Below, one piece after another: positions 50,997-59,564 of a stretch of 64,000 nt of DNA (position 1 is the first letter of the stretch; every line of letters begins with the position of its first letter). The translations under genes and the position numbers were made by a program. The stretch is from Desulfosporosinus sp. (GTDB lineage: Bacteria > Bacillota > Desulfitobacteriia > Desulfitobacteriales > Desulfitobacteriaceae): contig DOPM01000038.1 of assembly GCA_003513495.1 (NCBI GenBank), positions 90,164 through 154,163 of the forward strand. Direction: 5' to 3'. The notes beneath the pieces are model-generated. The model had not been told where the DNA came from. It was given only the letters and a program-made list of their open reading frames with translations, and did no database searches.

Positions 50997-51836
50997 ATGA
51001 TAAGTCTTTTTCAACGCAATTGGTATACCGAAGTACGTCGCAGCGAAAAGAAGCTGCTTAAGGCGAAAACGAGTTACGTAGATACTCATCGTGAAGCTGT
51101 TGCTCATCTTTTAGTTGACGTTCATTCCTTTATTATTAAAGAGGCTTTGTGGGAAGAACAGAGATCTTTAGAACCAATCAGCGCTCGCAATTATATAGTT
51201 TCACCCCTAATCGGCTCTGAAGCTTACTTCAGCTCAGGTCCAGCGCTTAAAGAGGTTGGAACATTTCTCAAGGACCCCCTTGCGGTAGCTTTATTTTCCG
51301 AAACCGTCAAAGGATTTATTCAGGCCGAGACCTTTCTTCTGAGCGAGCGAGGATATGGTTCAGAGGACGAATACACTAACAAGTGGTCGGAATTCTATAG
51401 GGGCTCCTGCAGGTATTACAGCAACTTGGATCGAGTTACTGAGAATTGGTACGAACATGTAGGAGAAAGCAAACGTACTGGGAATTTGTTTGTGCGCTTC
51501 AAGACCCAGAGTCTCTTCGAGTTGGGAGAGGGACAATACTTATTGACCGGGAACTTAAGTGATTCGTTCCACGAGGTTAGTGTAAGTCTTAGATTAGATG
51601 GTTCTATAGTAAAATCGGCGGATGGAGTTATCTTGCGTAGCCCTGACATTATCTGTCGTGAGGCAACGTCTTTTCTAACAAACCTGGTAAGTATCAATTT
51701 ACGGGGGATTCCCAAGAAAGAATTGGCCAGCATTTTAGGCAAAGGACAAGGTTGTGTTCATATGATTGATTTAGTAAGTGATTGTGCACAAATATTAGAG
51801 ACTCTCCTCTTAGGCAATAACACAATTATTTGTTGA
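50997..51836 (+). CDS. DUF2889-type protein
   Basis: A 279-residue soluble protein. Its C-terminal half has the DUF2889 pattern: beta strands ending in ADGVILRSPDIICREA and GCVHMIDLVSDC. The N-terminal half seems related in size and tone and may be a degenerate copy. The strong AGGAGGGGG precedes the ATG. Function unknown. Confidence 0.65.
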   Translation: MISLFQRNWYTEVRRSEKKLLKAKTSYVDTHREAVAHLLVDVHSFIIKEALWEEQRSLEPISARNYIVSPLIGSEAYFSSGPALKEVGTFLKDPLAVALFSETVKGFIQAETFLLSERGYGSEDEYTNKWSEFYRGSCRYYSNLDRVTENWYEHVGESKRTGNLFVRFKTQSLFELGEGQYLLTGNLSDSFHEVSVSLRLDGSIVKSADGVILRSPDIICREATSFLTNLVSINLRGIPKKELASILGKGQGCVHMIDLVSDCAQILETLLLGNNTIIC

Positions 51837-51888
51837 GAAGAGAAATAAGGATTACATTCTAAGCTCGAGCAGAATAAGTAATCTCGTT

Positions 51889-51930
51889 CAAGAACCCCCA
51901 AAGCCTTTAGTAAGGTTTTGGGGGTTCTTG
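51889..51930. terminator. Terminator between converging genes
   Basis: CAAGAACCCCCAAA (51889-51902) pairs perfectly with TTTGGGGGTTCTTG (51917-51930), with CCTT/AAGG extending the stem inward. Confidence 0.8.
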
Positions 51931-51963
51931 CTTTATAGCTTAATTTTAACTCCTATGAAGGTT

Positions 51964-53388
51964 CTAAAAACAATTCACACCTAAAGCAGTCCAAGTCTTA
52001 ATACCCACGATCCCGTCCTGAACCAAGCACATGCATCCTTGGAAATGAACAACGGCTGATCTTGTAATAGGACCGAAAATACCATCGATATTCCCTGCAT
52101 AGTATCCTCTTATTCTTAAAAGTTCTTGGAGGTTTACCACCGCTGGGCCCGTGCTTCCCTCTTGGAGAGTTGGGCAGTGATTTACTGGCGGCGGGGTTGG
52201 CGTATAACAATCCACACCTAGAGCAGTCCAGGTTTTAATCCCGACGATTCCATCTTGTACTAGACCCATGCTACCTTGAAATGCTACAACGGCTGATCTC
52301 GTCAGTGGTCCGAAAATCCCATCAATATTCCCTGTGTAAAATCCCCTTACTCTTAATAGTTCTTGGAGATTTACGACGGCTGGGCCTGTGCTCCCCTCTT
52401 GGAGAGTCGGGCAATGATTTACTGGCGGCGGGGTTGGTGTATAACAATCCACACCTAGAGCTGTCCAGGTTTTAATCCCGACGATTCCATCTTGTACTAG
52501 ACCCATACTACCTTGAAATGCTACAACGGCTGATCTTGTTAGTGGTCCGAAAATCCCATCAATATTCCCCGTATAGAATCCCCTTGCTCTTAAAAGTTCC
52601 TGTAGATTTACGACCGCTGGGCCTGTGCTCCCCTCTTGGAGAGTCGGGCAGTGATTTACTGGCGGCGGGGTTGGTGTATGGCAATCCACACCTAGAGCTG
52701 TCCAGGTTTTAATCCCGACGATTCCATCTTGCACTAGACCCATACTACCTTGAAACGCAACAACGGCTGATCTTGTCAGTGGTCCGAAAATCCCATCAAT
52801 ATTCCCCGTATAGAATCCCCTTGATTTTAGGAGTTCTTGAAGGTGTACAACGGCTGGGCCTGTGCTCCCTTGTTGGAGAGTCGGACAGTGATTTACTGGC
52901 GGGGGCGGGGTTGGTGTATAACAATTCACACCCAGTGCAGTCCAGGTTTTTATTCCTACAATTCCATCCTGGGCAAGACCCATGCTCCCTTGAAATGCTA
53001 CGACAGCTGACCTGGTTAACGGTCCAAAGATCCCATCAATATTTCCTGTGTAAAATCCTCGTGTCTTTAATCGTCCCTGAAGATCTACGACAGCTGGTCC
53101 GGTACTCCCTTGTCGAAGAGTTGGACATTGATTTCCTGGTGGTGGGGTTGGTGTATGACAATTTACACCCAGCGCGGTCCATGTCTTTGTACCAACGATT
53201 CCATCCTGTGCTAGACCCTGGCTCTTTTGAAATGCAACGACAGCCGCCCTTGTCTTTGAACCGAAGATTCCATCTATTCCCCCTGGACTAAAACCAGCAG
53301 CCGCTAACTTACTTTGCAATTTTTTAACGCTTGCGCCAGAGGATCCCATTTTTAATAAAGGACATTGTGAATTTATGTTGTTATGCAA
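51964..53388 (-). CDS. Protein of six tandem peptidoglycan-binding domains
   Basis: A 474-residue protein made only of six PG_binding_1 modules of about 79 residues, each reading like CPTLxxGSTGPAVVxLQ, then GIFGPLTRSAVVAFQ, with TPTPPP linkers. There is no catalytic domain, signal peptide or membrane anchor. The first module is the most divergent; modules 3-5 are almost identical at DNA level (237-bp period), a sign of recent duplication. The start is TTG at 53388 behind GGGAGGG. It could coat spore or wall peptidoglycan. Confidence 0.88.
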   Translation of the reverse strand: MHNNINSQCPLLKMGSSGASVKKLQSKLAAAGFSPGGIDGIFGSKTRAAVVAFQKSQGLAQDGIVGTKTWTALGVNCHTPTPPPGNQCPTLRQGSTGPAVVDLQGRLKTRGFYTGNIDGIFGPLTRSAVVAFQGSMGLAQDGIVGIKTWTALGVNCYTPTPPPPVNHCPTLQQGSTGPAVVHLQELLKSRGFYTGNIDGIFGPLTRSAVVAFQGSMGLVQDGIVGIKTWTALGVDCHTPTPPPVNHCPTLQEGSTGPAVVNLQELLRARGFYTGNIDGIFGPLTRSAVVAFQGSMGLVQDGIVGIKTWTALGVDCYTPTPPPVNHCPTLQEGSTGPAVVNLQELLRVRGFYTGNIDGIFGPLTRSAVVAFQGSMGLVQDGIVGIKTWTALGVDCYTPTPPPVNHCPTLQEGSTGPAVVNLQELLRIRGYYAGNIDGIFGPITRSAVVHFQGCMCLVQDGIVGIKTWTALGVNCF

Positions 53389-53654
53389 GTCAAAGCCCTC
53401 CCTTTTTTTCTAGCATATGTAGGACCAATATGCATTGTAAATTGTCCTCAATTTACTGAATTACAAAACATTTTTTGGGCTGTTAACTAATAAGGATATT
53501 TAAGAATATGAAGATTGCATCAACGAATTCAAACGCCTTATACTCCTTGCTTACTATTAATATCAGTAGTTGCACTATTATAGCTTACAATTTTTTAACT
53601 AATATAAAAATTTTGATTATTGTAATGTATTCTAATATATGCTAATATTTAATA
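53389..53654. other. AT-rich intergenic region between divergent genes
   Basis: About 270 bp of very AT-rich DNA between the PG-binding protein gene and the acetyl-CoA transferase gene. No ORF or repeat was seen. TATTCTAATAT-like sequences could be promoter -10 boxes but cannot be assigned. Confidence 0.35.
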
Positions 53655-53668
53655 AATGAACCTTCATT
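53655..53668. promoter_or_regulatory. Candidate TetR-type operator
   Basis: AATGAA-CC-TTCATT is a perfect palindrome 45 bp before the acetyl-CoA transferase start. TGAA..TTCA half-sites are common for TetR regulators of acyl-CoA metabolism. No regulator gene is adjacent, so this is tentative. Confidence 0.4.
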
Positions 53669-53712
53669 CAATTATTTCCGAAAGCATTTTCCTTGTTCAT
53701 TAAATACTATGA

Positions 53713-55962
53713 ATGGCAGGCGACAGTAAGATGAATGAACGATCTGGAATTATCTATGATGACGTTAAGAAGTGCGTTGATGAAGTTATTCAATACGTAG
53801 GCAAGGATATTACCTTTAGTATGACTTTAGCCCTTGGGAAACCCATTCTCTTTATCAATGAACTTTACCGACGAGCCAAAGAAGATCCCGAAATAAAGCT
53901 TAGAATTATTACTGCGCTTACTCTTGAAAAACCTAAAGGACATAGCGATCTAGAAAAACGATTTTTAGAACCGTTATCCGATAGGATTTTTGCAGGCGTC
54001 CCTGAATTTGATTTCATGCTTGATTTCAGAGCCGGCAAACTCTCCAAAAATGTTGAAGTCCTAGAATTCTTCTGTAAAGCAGGCGGATATCTTGCATTTC
54101 CCGAAGCTCAACAGAACCATTTGGCTACGAACTACACACATGCTAATCGTGATGCTATGGCCTTAGGCGCTAATGTTTTTGGTCAATTGATTGGTTATCG
54201 GGAAATCAACGGAAAAACCATGTACTCTATGAGTTGTAATCCTGATGTCTGTCTTGAAGCAGTAAAAAACATGAAAGAGTTAAGAGCCAAGGGAAAAAAG
54301 GTTGCTATTATAGGAGAAGCAAACAAGAATATGCCCTTTATGTATGGAGATGCCGTTGTTGAAGCGGATACTTATGACATTATTCTCCAGGGACCAAAAT
54401 ACGACTATGAACTGTTCTGTCCTCCCAAAGATCCTGTCGCCCTAGCCGATCACATGATCGGGATCAATGTCAGCACCCTGATAAAAGATGGCGGCACAAT
54501 ACAGGTAGGAATTGGCGCACTGGGTGATGCCATTGTATCCGGACTTATTTTGCGTAACGAACATAATGACTTATATCAAGAGGTCTTGGCAAAATCCGGC
54601 CTTATAAAACGATATGAAAAATTAATCAACGAATGGGGAGATACTGGCGTTTTTGAGAAAGGACTCTACGGTTCCTCCGAAATGTTTGTAGATGCTTTTA
54701 TGCAAATGTATAAAAGTAAAATTCTCAAAAGAAAAGTATTTGAAAGCATCCCCCTTATGAAACTCATTAATGAAGGAAGACTTGCGCCAGATAGCATTCC
54801 AGTCGATATTATAGATCAACTTATTGAAATGAAAGCCATACACTCTAAACTGACCGACGAAGACTTTACGTTTCTTACTGAGTTTGGAATCCTAAAAAAG
54901 GGTCTTTCATACGAATCAGGTCTCATTCGGGATGGAGAGACTAAGTATTCTGCTGATATGAGTCATGAACAGAATCTTCTAGCAATCCGAAAATTGCTTG
55001 GCAAAGAATTGCTAGGTGGTCAGGTTATTCTTGGCGCTTTCTTTGTCGGTCCTAAGGCTTTTTATCAAGCTCTTAATGACATGAGTGAAGAAGAACGAAA
55101 GCTCTTTGGTATGTCCGGAGTGGAAAAGGTAAATCAGCTATATGGCGGAGAAGAACTAAGGGCTCTGCAACGAAAAGACGCAAGATTTGTTAATACCGGG
55201 ATGGTTGCAAGTTTACTAGGCTCCATTGCTTCGGATCAGCTTGAGGATGGTCGGGTTATCAGCGGAATTGGCGGACAATATAATTTCGTAGCTATGGGGC
55301 ACGCGCTGCCAGATGCCCGAGTTATTATAATGGTTAAAAGCACGAAAGGTTCTGGTAAGAATCTTAAGTCTAACATCGTTTTTAGCTATGGTCATTGCTC
55401 CGTACCCAAACATCTAAGGGATATCATTGTTACTGAGTATGGGATTGCCGATGTCCGCAGCAAACCAGAAAAACAAGTTATCGCAGAATTAATCAATGTT
55501 GCTGATTCTCGATTTCAAAAGCAGCTCCTAGATCAGGCAAAAAAAGCAGGTAAAATACCTCTAGATTATGAAATTCCAGAGGAGTACCGAAATAATTATC
55601 CAGAAAAGATTACTGCTCTACTTAAGCCCTATCAAACCCACGGAGTCTTCCAACCTTTTCCCTTCGGAACAGATTTGACGGAAACTGAAATAGCTCTAGG
55701 GGGATCCTTAAAAGGTTTGAAGAGGCTTTCAAGTGGCAATCCCCTGAAAATGGCTACAGGGTTGCTACAAGAGTTCTTCAGATCAATGCCCGAATCATCT
55801 TATCCCTATCTGGAGAGATTAAACCTTCACAATCCATCGTCTATCCAAGAAAGAGTCCTGCGAAAACTCGTTGTTTTCGCCTTGAGAAACAATAACCTGC
55901 TTAATTCAACCTTTCCTCAAAAGGCTGTAGTCAATCAGGTCGAGAAAAACCGCTCACTTTAA
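53713..55962 (+). CDS. Acetyl-CoA hydrolase/transferase family protein
   Basis: A 749-residue CoA-transferase-fold protein, longer than the usual 430-630 residues. Around 270-280 is QVGIGALGDAI and near 515 SGIGGQYNFVAMG, both CoA-site loops. The catalytic Glu is Glu575 in VTEYGIADVRSK, the family signature. It probably moves CoA between acetyl-CoA and other acids, or hydrolyses acyl-CoA; the extra N-terminal 150 and C-terminal 110 residues are unassigned. The start may be ATG 53713 or 53731; neither has a strong ribosome site. Confidence 0.88.
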   Translation: MAGDSKMNERSGIIYDDVKKCVDEVIQYVGKDITFSMTLALGKPILFINELYRRAKEDPEIKLRIITALTLEKPKGHSDLEKRFLEPLSDRIFAGVPEFDFMLDFRAGKLSKNVEVLEFFCKAGGYLAFPEAQQNHLATNYTHANRDAMALGANVFGQLIGYREINGKTMYSMSCNPDVCLEAVKNMKELRAKGKKVAIIGEANKNMPFMYGDAVVEADTYDIILQGPKYDYELFCPPKDPVALADHMIGINVSTLIKDGGTIQVGIGALGDAIVSGLILRNEHNDLYQEVLAKSGLIKRYEKLINEWGDTGVFEKGLYGSSEMFVDAFMQMYKSKILKRKVFESIPLMKLINEGRLAPDSIPVDIIDQLIEMKAIHSKLTDEDFTFLTEFGILKKGLSYESGLIRDGETKYSADMSHEQNLLAIRKLLGKELLGGQVILGAFFVGPKAFYQALNDMSEEERKLFGMSGVEKVNQLYGGEELRALQRKDARFVNTGMVASLLGSIASDQLEDGRVISGIGGQYNFVAMGHALPDARVIIMVKSTKGSGKNLKSNIVFSYGHCSVPKHLRDIIVTEYGIADVRSKPEKQVIAELINVADSRFQKQLLDQAKKAGKIPLDYEIPEEYRNNYPEKITALLKPYQTHGVFQPFPFGTDLTETEIALGGSLKGLKRLSSGNPLKMATGLLQEFFRSMPESSYPYLERLNLHNPSSIQERVLRKLVVFALRNNNLLNSTFPQKAVVNQVEKNRSL

Positions 55963-55970
55963 ACTACTAA

Positions 55971-56022
55971 AAAGAGTAAGCTTCCTCTCAATAAATCATT
56001 GCGAGGAAGCTTACTCTTTTTC
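55971..56022 (+). terminator. Terminator of acetyl-CoA transferase gene
   Basis: AAAGAGTAAGCTTCCTC (55971-55987) pairs perfectly with GAGGAAGCTTACTCTTT (56003-56019), followed by TTC. Confidence 0.85.
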
Positions 56023-56093
56023 TTTATCAAGAAAATCTCATCTGGGTCTCGGTCCTTTAGTACTGAACCATCCTTATGAAACTAAGTGCTTGC

Positions 56094-56172
56094 CATTCTG
56101 AACGTAGTGAAGAATCTAATCCCGCTCTGCTCCAAAACTTAGGTAAATAAGATTCTTCGCTGTACTCAGAAT
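56094..56172. repeat. Dispersed palindromic repeat, degenerate copy
   Basis: Ends CATTCTGAACGTAGTGAAG and AAGATTCTTCGCTG, then ACTCAGAATCC, are inverted and related to the TGTCATCCTGA repeat, with a longer unrelated middle. It lies 40 bp from the well-preserved copy. Confidence 0.65.
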
Positions 56173-56211
56173 CCATTCGTTACCCGCATCACGATAAACG
56201 AAAGACTATTC

Positions 56212-56272
56212 TGTCATCCTGAGCGATAGCGAAGGATCTAGATCCTTCAGTCGTTCCTCCTTCAGGATGACA
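56212..56272. repeat. Dispersed palindromic repeat, copy 2
   Basis: TGTCATCCTGAGCG to CTTCAGGATGACA, with the inner palindrome GAAGGATCTAGATCCTTC. It is nearly the exact reverse complement of 1273-1332. Confidence 0.8.
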
Positions 56273-56303
56273 TATTGCTTAAGCTGTTCCATAGCAATGA
56301 CGT

Positions 56304-56939
56304 TTAACGTTCTGATCTATTGAAAATTTGCTTTGCTTCTTGGGTTCTTAATTCCAAGAGTTTAGTCTCCATTTTATTCATAATCCTCGGCACTTCTACT
56401 TCATCCCCTTTAAAGGTTGCTGAAGCTGCTCGGTTAACTTCTTTCTCCATCTGGGCTAGGCGGATCATAAAACTCAGATAATTGTCTTCGCTTTCATAGT
56501 GGCTGCGGACCATCTGGTCATATTTATCTTCTTCTGTAGCTAATAATGCCAGATAGTGATCACACAGTAAGTCTATTTCTTTTATTTGCTGATGATAGAT
56601 GTTGGAAATTAGTTCCTCAGCCTTGGGATTCTTATGCACAGATTCTGCGATAATTCCTTCCGCTTCTTCACAGGAAATTTCGTTTTTATATAATTTATAA
56701 GCAACATCTAAGGCAATCTTTTTGGTATATAGATAGCCTGCTACAAAACCTTTTGTTGATTCTTTATATCTGGAATGACGCTGCATATATGGAACAAAAA
56801 GTATAGGGAAAAGAATCATCCAAGCAGATAGCTCTGGTTTTTCCAAAACCCTTGCGGTTATGATTTGTGCGATACTAGTCTCATAAGCCAAGATGCTCTT
56901 GTAATTTTCGTCTGTAAGCGGTTGTTCCAGATTTGTCAT
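56304..56939 (-). CDS. Unknown helical protein
   Basis: A 211-residue protein, mostly alpha-helical and charged, with one hydrophobic stretch (about 37-52, LSAWMILFPILFVPYM) that may touch the membrane. Several acidic/His positions (HYESEDNY, DHYLALL) are present but form no known motif. GAAGGG precedes the ATG. No family recognised; it is separated from the YeiH unit by two hairpins. Confidence 0.6.
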   Translation of the reverse strand: MTNLEQPLTDENYKSILAYETSIAQIITARVLEKPELSAWMILFPILFVPYMQRHSRYKESTKGFVAGYLYTKKIALDVAYKLYKNEISCEEAEGIIAESVHKNPKAEELISNIYHQQIKEIDLLCDHYLALLATEEDKYDQMVRSHYESEDNYLSFMIRLAQMEKEVNRAASATFKGDEVEVPRIMNKMETKLLELRTQEAKQIFNRSER

Positions 56940-56958
56940 AATTATCCCTTCTTCATAA

Positions 56959-56990
56959 AAGAACTCTCCCAGAATCTTAGGAGAGTTCTT
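56959..56990. terminator. Hairpin upstream of unknown gene
   Basis: AAGAACTCTCC (56959-56969) and GGAGAGTTCTT (56980-56990), perfect 11-bp stem just before the gene starting at 56939. It could end leftward transcription from the YeiH unit. Confidence 0.6.
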
Positions 56991-57057
56991 ATTTAGTAAA
57001 CTCGTTAGTTGGTCATCGAAGCTTAAGGGAGGAATTACTCCACTAAAGTTTACGGAT

Positions 57058-57083
57058 GCCCCCCACTTGTTAAAATGGGGGGC
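57058..57083 (-). terminator. GC hairpin after YeiH unit
   Basis: GCCCCCCA (57058-57065) pairs with TGGGGGGC (57076-57083), 26 bp beyond the last gene of the YeiH unit in the leftward direction. Confidence 0.65.
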
Positions 57084-57108
57084 TTTAGTACCTGTAATAG
57101 CTTAAGCT

Positions 57109-57393
57109 TTACTGACCATCTTTCAGCATTCCCGGAGTATACTTTAGGCTATTCGTAACTCGTGGTTCGATATCTCTAATTTGTTCAACGAAAATATAGA
57201 ACCATGCACCTGCTTCAATTTTCTCATCAATGATTAATTGATGTTCCTTAGAAAATCCCGACACATTTGATAAAAACGGTAAACCAACCGAAACAAATAA
57301 ATACAAAGTCACTAGGCTCAATACCAAGGAAATAGATTTACTGATTTTAAATCCCTTCCCCGGTATAGATAAGAACTCTCTTATTGCAACCAT
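57109..57393 (-). CDS. Small membrane protein in YeiH operon
   Basis: A 94-residue protein with one or two membrane segments (about 20-42) and an extracytoplasmic C-terminal half. AGGAGG precedes the ATG. It lies 27 bp after the YeiH gene and is surely co-transcribed, so it may be an accessory subunit; no family recognised. Confidence 0.65.
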   Translation of the reverse strand: MVAIREFLSIPGKGFKISKSISLVLSLVTLYLFVSVGLPFLSNVSGFSKEHQLIIDEKIEAGAWFYIFVEQIRDIEPRVTNSLKYTPGMLKDGQ

Positions 57394-57420
57394 TTTAAAC
57401 CTCCTGCATAAGATCTGCTC

Positions 57421-59169
57421 TTACTGCATTAATGATGCCGTAATTCCAGGGAAAACCTTCATGAACATAATATACGCCATTGTAAAGGTTAACGCAATGT
57501 TAAAGGATTGACCGCATACATAAAGTATTGCTGGCTTGCCTCCTTTGAAATACTTGGCGAGTTCACGGAAATTCGTAGATAAACCAATACTAGCAAAGGC
57601 TAAAGCAAAGAACCATTTTTGGAGACTTCCCAAAAATTTGCTAGTCCCGTTATCAATTAGCACATTTGCACCGTCAGTACCCATTCCTGAATAGATTAAG
57701 GTGAAAACGACGGAGGCGCCAAGGAAACCAAGGACGAACTTAGGAAAGCGATTCCAGATTTCACGCATTGCACTTGAAACTTTCAAATCTGCTTTGGAGC
57801 TGTCTACATCAACCTTTAATGCCCAGTAAGCCGCGATACAGAAAGCCATTAGACCAATCATGATATTTTGGATCATTTTGATGGTGGCAGCCACGTCTCT
57901 GGCAACCGGACCAAGAATTTCACCTGCGGCTACAACTGCTCCGGTAGAGTCAACTGTTCCACCAATCCAAGCTCCGCCAAGGACCGGGTTTAAACCTAGG
58001 GCCTTAATCATCAATGGCATGGCAACCATCATTATAGCTGTAAACGTAATAGAGATACCCACTGCTAAAGTAAGTTCTTCCTTCTTCGCTCTACAAGCGG
58101 CAGCAGCTGAAATAGCTGCCGAAACACCACTTACAGACATATCTGCGGAAATAACCATATTTAAGGTAGGGGAAGGCATTTTAAGAATTTTTTGTCCAAA
58201 CCAAAACGTAGTGATTAGAACAATAGGAGTTACTACCCATGTTACAAACACACCCGGGATACCGATAATCATCATTTTATTGATCAAAATGGTGGCACCG
58301 AGAAGTACAAGACCTGTTTTAATATAGTATTCTGTTTGCACCGCTGGCATAATCCACTTCGGTGTGCCAATGGTGTTACTTATCAAGAATCCCAGGAGAA
58401 TGGCCCACATTACGTATTCCAAGCCCCAAGCTTTTGCAAATTCGTGCCCTCCTAAGAAGAAAGCCAGAGCTGCGACGATAAATACAGCAGGGAAAGCCAT
58501 TAAGAATTTCCCCATGGATTCACCCATAAAACGTTTTCCTACGCCAAACATGAGAGCTAAAACAATCATTAAGGGAATCATTGTGCTTACACGATTATAG
58601 GGTTTCGTTTCTGCCGAAGTTTTAGCTTTTGAGGCATCAGCTTTTGCTTTTTGCCAAGCTGCAATTTGAGTTTTTGCTTCTTGGTTTAAAGCAGAATCCT
58701 GAAAACCTGCCGCTTCGGCTGCTTTTTCTGCCTGAACTGCTAAAGCTTTTGCCTCGCTTGCAGCTGCTTTTGCTTTTTCATATTTTTCTGCAGATGCTTC
58801 ACTTTTAGCTTTTGCGTCACTTGAACTAAGGTAAAATGATTTCAATGGATTATCGCTGCTCCATGTTCCTGGAGTAGCAAAGTAGTTGGAAACTGATTTT
58901 GCTGCAGGAGCGCTGGTGCCCTTTAGACCTGCCTTTTTATCACTGGCTTCAATCCAAGCGATGGTTTTGAACGGTGCTCTTTCCGCTTCTGCTTGCATTG
59001 TTGCATTGCTGTCTGCAATTATCTTATCCATATTGGCGGGGGGATTAGCAAAAAACAAGAACATACTAAAAATAAGAATGATAGCTCCAAGCCAAATCGC
59101 CCAATAATCTTCGAACTTTAACAAGAAAGAATACTTGCTTTTGGTGTTATCAGATGTAGAATTAGACAT
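57421..59169 (-). CDS. YeiH-family putative sulfate exporter, with extra N-terminal domain
   Basis: A 582-residue transporter. The C-terminal 380 residues form the ten-or-so-span YeiH/UPF0324 core (WAILLGFLISNTIG, then KTGLVLLGATILINKM, ISADMSVSGVSAAISAAAA). Unusually, a first membrane segment (about 22-42) is followed by a 150-residue hydrophilic stretch, with an Ala/Lys/Glu-rich helix around 110-190 predicted as coiled coil. YeiH proteins are annotated as sulfate exporters, but substrate evidence is thin. A sigma-54 promoter and enhancer sites lie upstream. Confidence 0.85.
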   Translation of the reverse strand: MSNSTSDNTKSKYSFLLKFEDYWAIWLGAIILIFSMFLFFANPPANMDKIIADSNATMQAEAERAPFKTIAWIEASDKKAGLKGTSAPAAKSVSNYFATPGTWSSDNPLKSFYLSSSDAKAKSEASAEKYEKAKAAASEAKALAVQAEKAAEAAGFQDSALNQEAKTQIAAWQKAKADASKAKTSAETKPYNRVSTMIPLMIVLALMFGVGKRFMGESMGKFLMAFPAVFIVAALAFFLGGHEFAKAWGLEYVMWAILLGFLISNTIGTPKWIMPAVQTEYYIKTGLVLLGATILINKMMIIGIPGVFVTWVVTPIVLITTFWFGQKILKMPSPTLNMVISADMSVSGVSAAISAAAACRAKKEELTLAVGISITFTAIMMVAMPLMIKALGLNPVLGGAWIGGTVDSTGAVVAAGEILGPVARDVAATIKMIQNIMIGLMAFCIAAYWALKVDVDSSKADLKVSSAMREIWNRFPKFVLGFLGASVVFTLIYSGMGTDGANVLIDNGTSKFLGSLQKWFFALAFASIGLSTNFRELAKYFKGGKPAILYVCGQSFNIALTFTMAYIMFMKVFPGITASLMQ

Positions 59170-59282
59170 TTTTTACCTCCTTAAAATTAAATGCTTCTTT
59201 TGTTACTGGCTTCACATGTTGTTTCATAAACACCCTCTTTCTTCACCAGATTGGAGTTGTAATTTGTTTCACTAAAACTAAA

Positions 59283-59298
59283 TGCAATTCTTATACCA
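59283..59298 (-). promoter_or_regulatory. Sigma-54 (-24/-12) promoter of YeiH operon
   Basis: Read leftward, TGGTATAAGAATTGCA fits the sigma-54 consensus TGGCAC-N5-TTGCA with both invariant dinucleotides (GG at -24, GC at -12) and exact spacing. The YeiH start codon is about 110 bp downstream. Confidence 0.75.
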
Positions 59299-59522
59299 AT
59301 TTTACATAGCACCTATTAGGAATTTAAATAGTTTTCCTTTCTGTGTTTATTTAGCTGCCTTGACAAGAAATAATTTAAGTAGGAAACCTGCTTAGCCTGA
59401 ACGTTTCATGAGTTGAGGATTACAGAAATTTTTCAAATTCTTTCCTGATCAGTCTAGGTCCATTGAGCATATTATTATGCTTTACTTAGATTTTTCATTA
59501 CATTTCACTTCTTTTTTGTTCA

Positions 59523-59564
59523 TGACATTTTGTCACAATGACATAATGTCATGACACTATGTCA
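59523..59564. promoter_or_regulatory. Three tandem TGACA-N3-TGTCA activator sites
   Basis: Perfect palindromes TGACA-N3-TGTCA occur at 59523-59535, 59539-59551 and 59552-59564, with a further half-site TGACA at 59565. They lie about 240 bp upstream of the sigma-54 promoter, a usual enhancer distance, and overlap the 3' end of the NtrC-type regulator gene. They are the probable binding sites of that regulator. Confidence 0.75.

Noticed and set aside
50841..51107. A leftward 88-codon frame with hydrophobic stretches
   Set aside because: It overlaps the well-supported DUF2889 start and its strong ribosome site on the other strand, and lacks its own ribosome site.
52281..53291. Rightward repeated frames across the PG-binding gene
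   Set aside because: They repeat every 237 bp only because they are complementary-strand readings of the tandem PG-binding modules.
51964..53388. A CRISPR or satellite array
   Set aside because: The period is 237 bp and the repeats encode protein modules without spacer structure.
57860..58327. A 155-codon rightward frame inside the YeiH gene
   Set aside because: It is antisense to conserved transporter segments; length comes from the codon bias of hydrophobic helices.
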